DNA of 15,041 bases from JANOQP01 sp044227705 (GTDB lineage Bacteria; Bacteroidota; Bacteroidia; Chitinophagales; Saprospiraceae), in contig JBGAWE010000101.1 of NCBI GenBank assembly GCA_044227705.1, positions 1-15,041 on the forward strand, written 5' to 3'. Numbering within the stretch: position 1 is the first letter of the stretch; each line of letters starts with the position of its first letter. The notes under the pieces are model-generated. The model saw nothing but the letters and a program-made list of their open reading frames with translations. It did not search any database and was not told where the DNA came from. Both the position numbers and the translations under genes were made by a program. Of the stretch, positions 13,932 to 15,041 are shown piece by piece.

Positions 13932-15041
13932 ATGAAAAGGCTCTGGATTTTGGCCGTTTTCGGCCTGTTTTGCCTCAATACGCAGGCGCAACTGACCCTG
14001 AAAGTCACCTCGATTCCCATCAACACGCCAGCTGGAGCGAGCATCTTCGTGGCTGGCAGCTTCCAAAACTGGACCCCCGGCGACCCCAATTACAAACTCG
14101 CGCCGGGGGCGAACGGGACGTACTCCATCACCTTCACGCCGCCGGTCGGGACGATCGAGTACAAGTTCATGCGCGGCACCGACTGGACGACCGTCGAGGG
14201 CAACGCCAACGGCACCTACCAGCCCAACCACACGACCACCTACAACGGCCAGCCGAAGACGGTCGAGGTCGCCATTTTGAGCTGGGAGGACGTCGGCGGC
14301 ACCTCGGGCAGCACGGCGGCTTGGAACGTCAGCATCATGGACCCGGCCTTTTTCATGCCGCAGCTCAACAAAACGCGGCGCATTTGGCTCTACCTGCCGC
14401 CCGACTACCAGACGACCACGAAAAAGTACCCCGTCCTTTATATGCACGACGGGCAAAACCTATTTGACAACGCGACCAGTTTTTCCGGCGAATGGGGCGT
14501 GGACGAGTCGCTGAACACCCTCCACGCGCAGGGCGATTGGGGCTGCATCGTCGTCGGAATCGACAACGGCGGTGCTGACCGCATTGATGAATACTCTCCG
14601 TGGAACAATGCGCAATACGGCGGCGGGAACGGCGAGAAGTATTCGGATTTCATCTGTTATACCCTTAAGCCGTATATCGACAGCCACTACCGGACGCTTT
14701 CAGATGCTTCGCACACGGGCACGGCGGGCAGCTCGCTCGGGGCGCTCATCGCCAATTACATCGGCGTGGAGCACCAGGATTTGTTCGGGAAGATTGGGGA
14801 CATGTCGCCCGCTTTTTGGTTCTCGGACAGCTGTCTTTCGCACGTCTCGACGAAGGGTTTGAGCAACCCGCTGCGCGCCTATTTCGTGTCCGGAACGACG
14901 GAATCCTCGTCCATGGTTCCGATGATGACGCAGATGCGCGACAAGTTTTTGAGCATCGGCGTGCCGCCTGCCGAGCTTTTCCTAAAGACCGACACCGACG
15001 GGCAGCACAGCGAATGGTACTGGAAACGGGAATTCCCGGCC
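13932..15041 (+). CDS. Secreted esterase (esterase D/CE1-like) with N-terminal CBM20/48-like module, 3' partial
   Basis: The frame stays open for 370 codons from the ATG at 13932 to the window edge, so the C-terminus is missing. A signal peptide covers about 1-20 (ending TQA before Gln20). Residues 21-117 form a small beta module with FVAGSFQNWTPGDP (39-52), YSITFTPPVG and IEYKFMRGTDWTTVE (75-89), the pattern of starch/glycogen-binding CBM20/CBM48/AMPK-type domains. Residues about 147-370 are an alpha/beta hydrolase of the esterase D (PF00756) family: RIWLYLPPDY, YPVLYMHDGQNLFD, nucleophile Ser268 in GSSLG (266-270), and likely catalytic His359 in GQHSEWYW. In Bacteroidota, CE1 feruloyl/acetyl esterases often carry a CBM48, and siderophore esterases share this fold, so the substrate (polysaccharide ester or other) is open. 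The missing end could include a T9SS signal. Confidence 0.9.
   Translation, partial: MKRLWILAVFGLFCLNTQAQLTLKVTSIPINTPAGASIFVAGSFQNWTPGDPNYKLAPGANGTYSITFTPPVGTIEYKFMRGTDWTTVEGNANGTYQPNHTTTYNGQPKTVEVAILSWEDVGGTSGSTAAWNVSIMDPAFFMPQLNKTRRIWLYLPPDYQTTTKKYPVLYMHDGQNLFDNATSFSGEWGVDESLNTLHAQGDWGCIVVGIDNGGADRIDEYSPWNNAQYGGGNGEKYSDFICYTLKPYIDSHYRTLSDASHTGTAGSSLGALIANYIGVEHQDLFGKIGDMSPAFWFSDSCLSHVSTKGLSNPLRAYFVSGTTESSSMVPMMTQMRDKFLSIGVPPAELFLKTDTDGQHSEWYWKREFPA

Overview
The window reads as a chromosome segment from a GC-rich member of the Bacteroidota. The evidence is a SusC/SusD outer-membrane pair, two proteins ending in the C-terminal sorting module of the type IX secretion system (T9SS, a Bacteroidota-specific exporter), a bacillithiol deacetylase, and promoter elements of the Bacteroidota kind (TTTG, about 23 bases, then TAnnTTTG) in place of a sigma70 pattern. 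The high GC content together with T9SS would fit the Saprospiria (Lewinella-like) branch, but that placement is inference.

Layout, left to right. (1) 40-4788, minus strand: susC then susD, a TonB-dependent nutrient-uptake pair. (2) 4789-5263: a 475-base gene-free stretch in front of susC with several small repeats and hairpins. (3) 5264-6747, minus strand: a two-gene unit of bshB1 (bacillithiol synthesis) followed by a trmH/SpoU-type RNA 2'-O-methyltransferase. (4) 6818-7903, plus strand: a coiled-coil, single-membrane-span, SH3-like protein transcribed divergently from bshB1. (5) 7907-11908, minus strand: two secreted T9SS cargo proteins, a beta-sandwich protein of 445 residues and, downstream of it, a GH13 alpha-amylase of 857 residues with a large insertion in its catalytic domain; a strong intrinsic terminator separates them. 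(6) 11999-13843, minus strand: an elyC/sanA/ydcF-like DUF218 membrane protein followed by heme A synthase (ctaA/COX15). (7) 13932 to the right edge, plus strand: the first 370 codons of a secreted esterase with an N-terminal starch/glycogen-binding-like module.

How the genes may work together: the alpha-amylase, its T9SS neighbour and the esterase with the CBM20/48-like module all point to extracellular polysaccharide breakdown, and SusC/SusD to uptake of an oligomer. They are interrupted by housekeeping genes (thiol metabolism, RNA modification, heme A), so this is not a classical compact polysaccharide utilisation locus, and no regulator (SusR, HTCS or ECF sigma/anti-sigma) is visible. The substrate of the SusCD pair cannot be read from the sequence.

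I found no tRNA, rRNA, CRISPR array, insertion sequence, integrase or phage gene. I do not see convincing evidence of an entirely new system. The best leads are the inserted module in the amylase, the undescribed N-terminal module of its neighbour, the terminator 25 bases before the amylase start, the symmetric repeat set in the susC leader, and the esterase with its carbohydrate-binding module.
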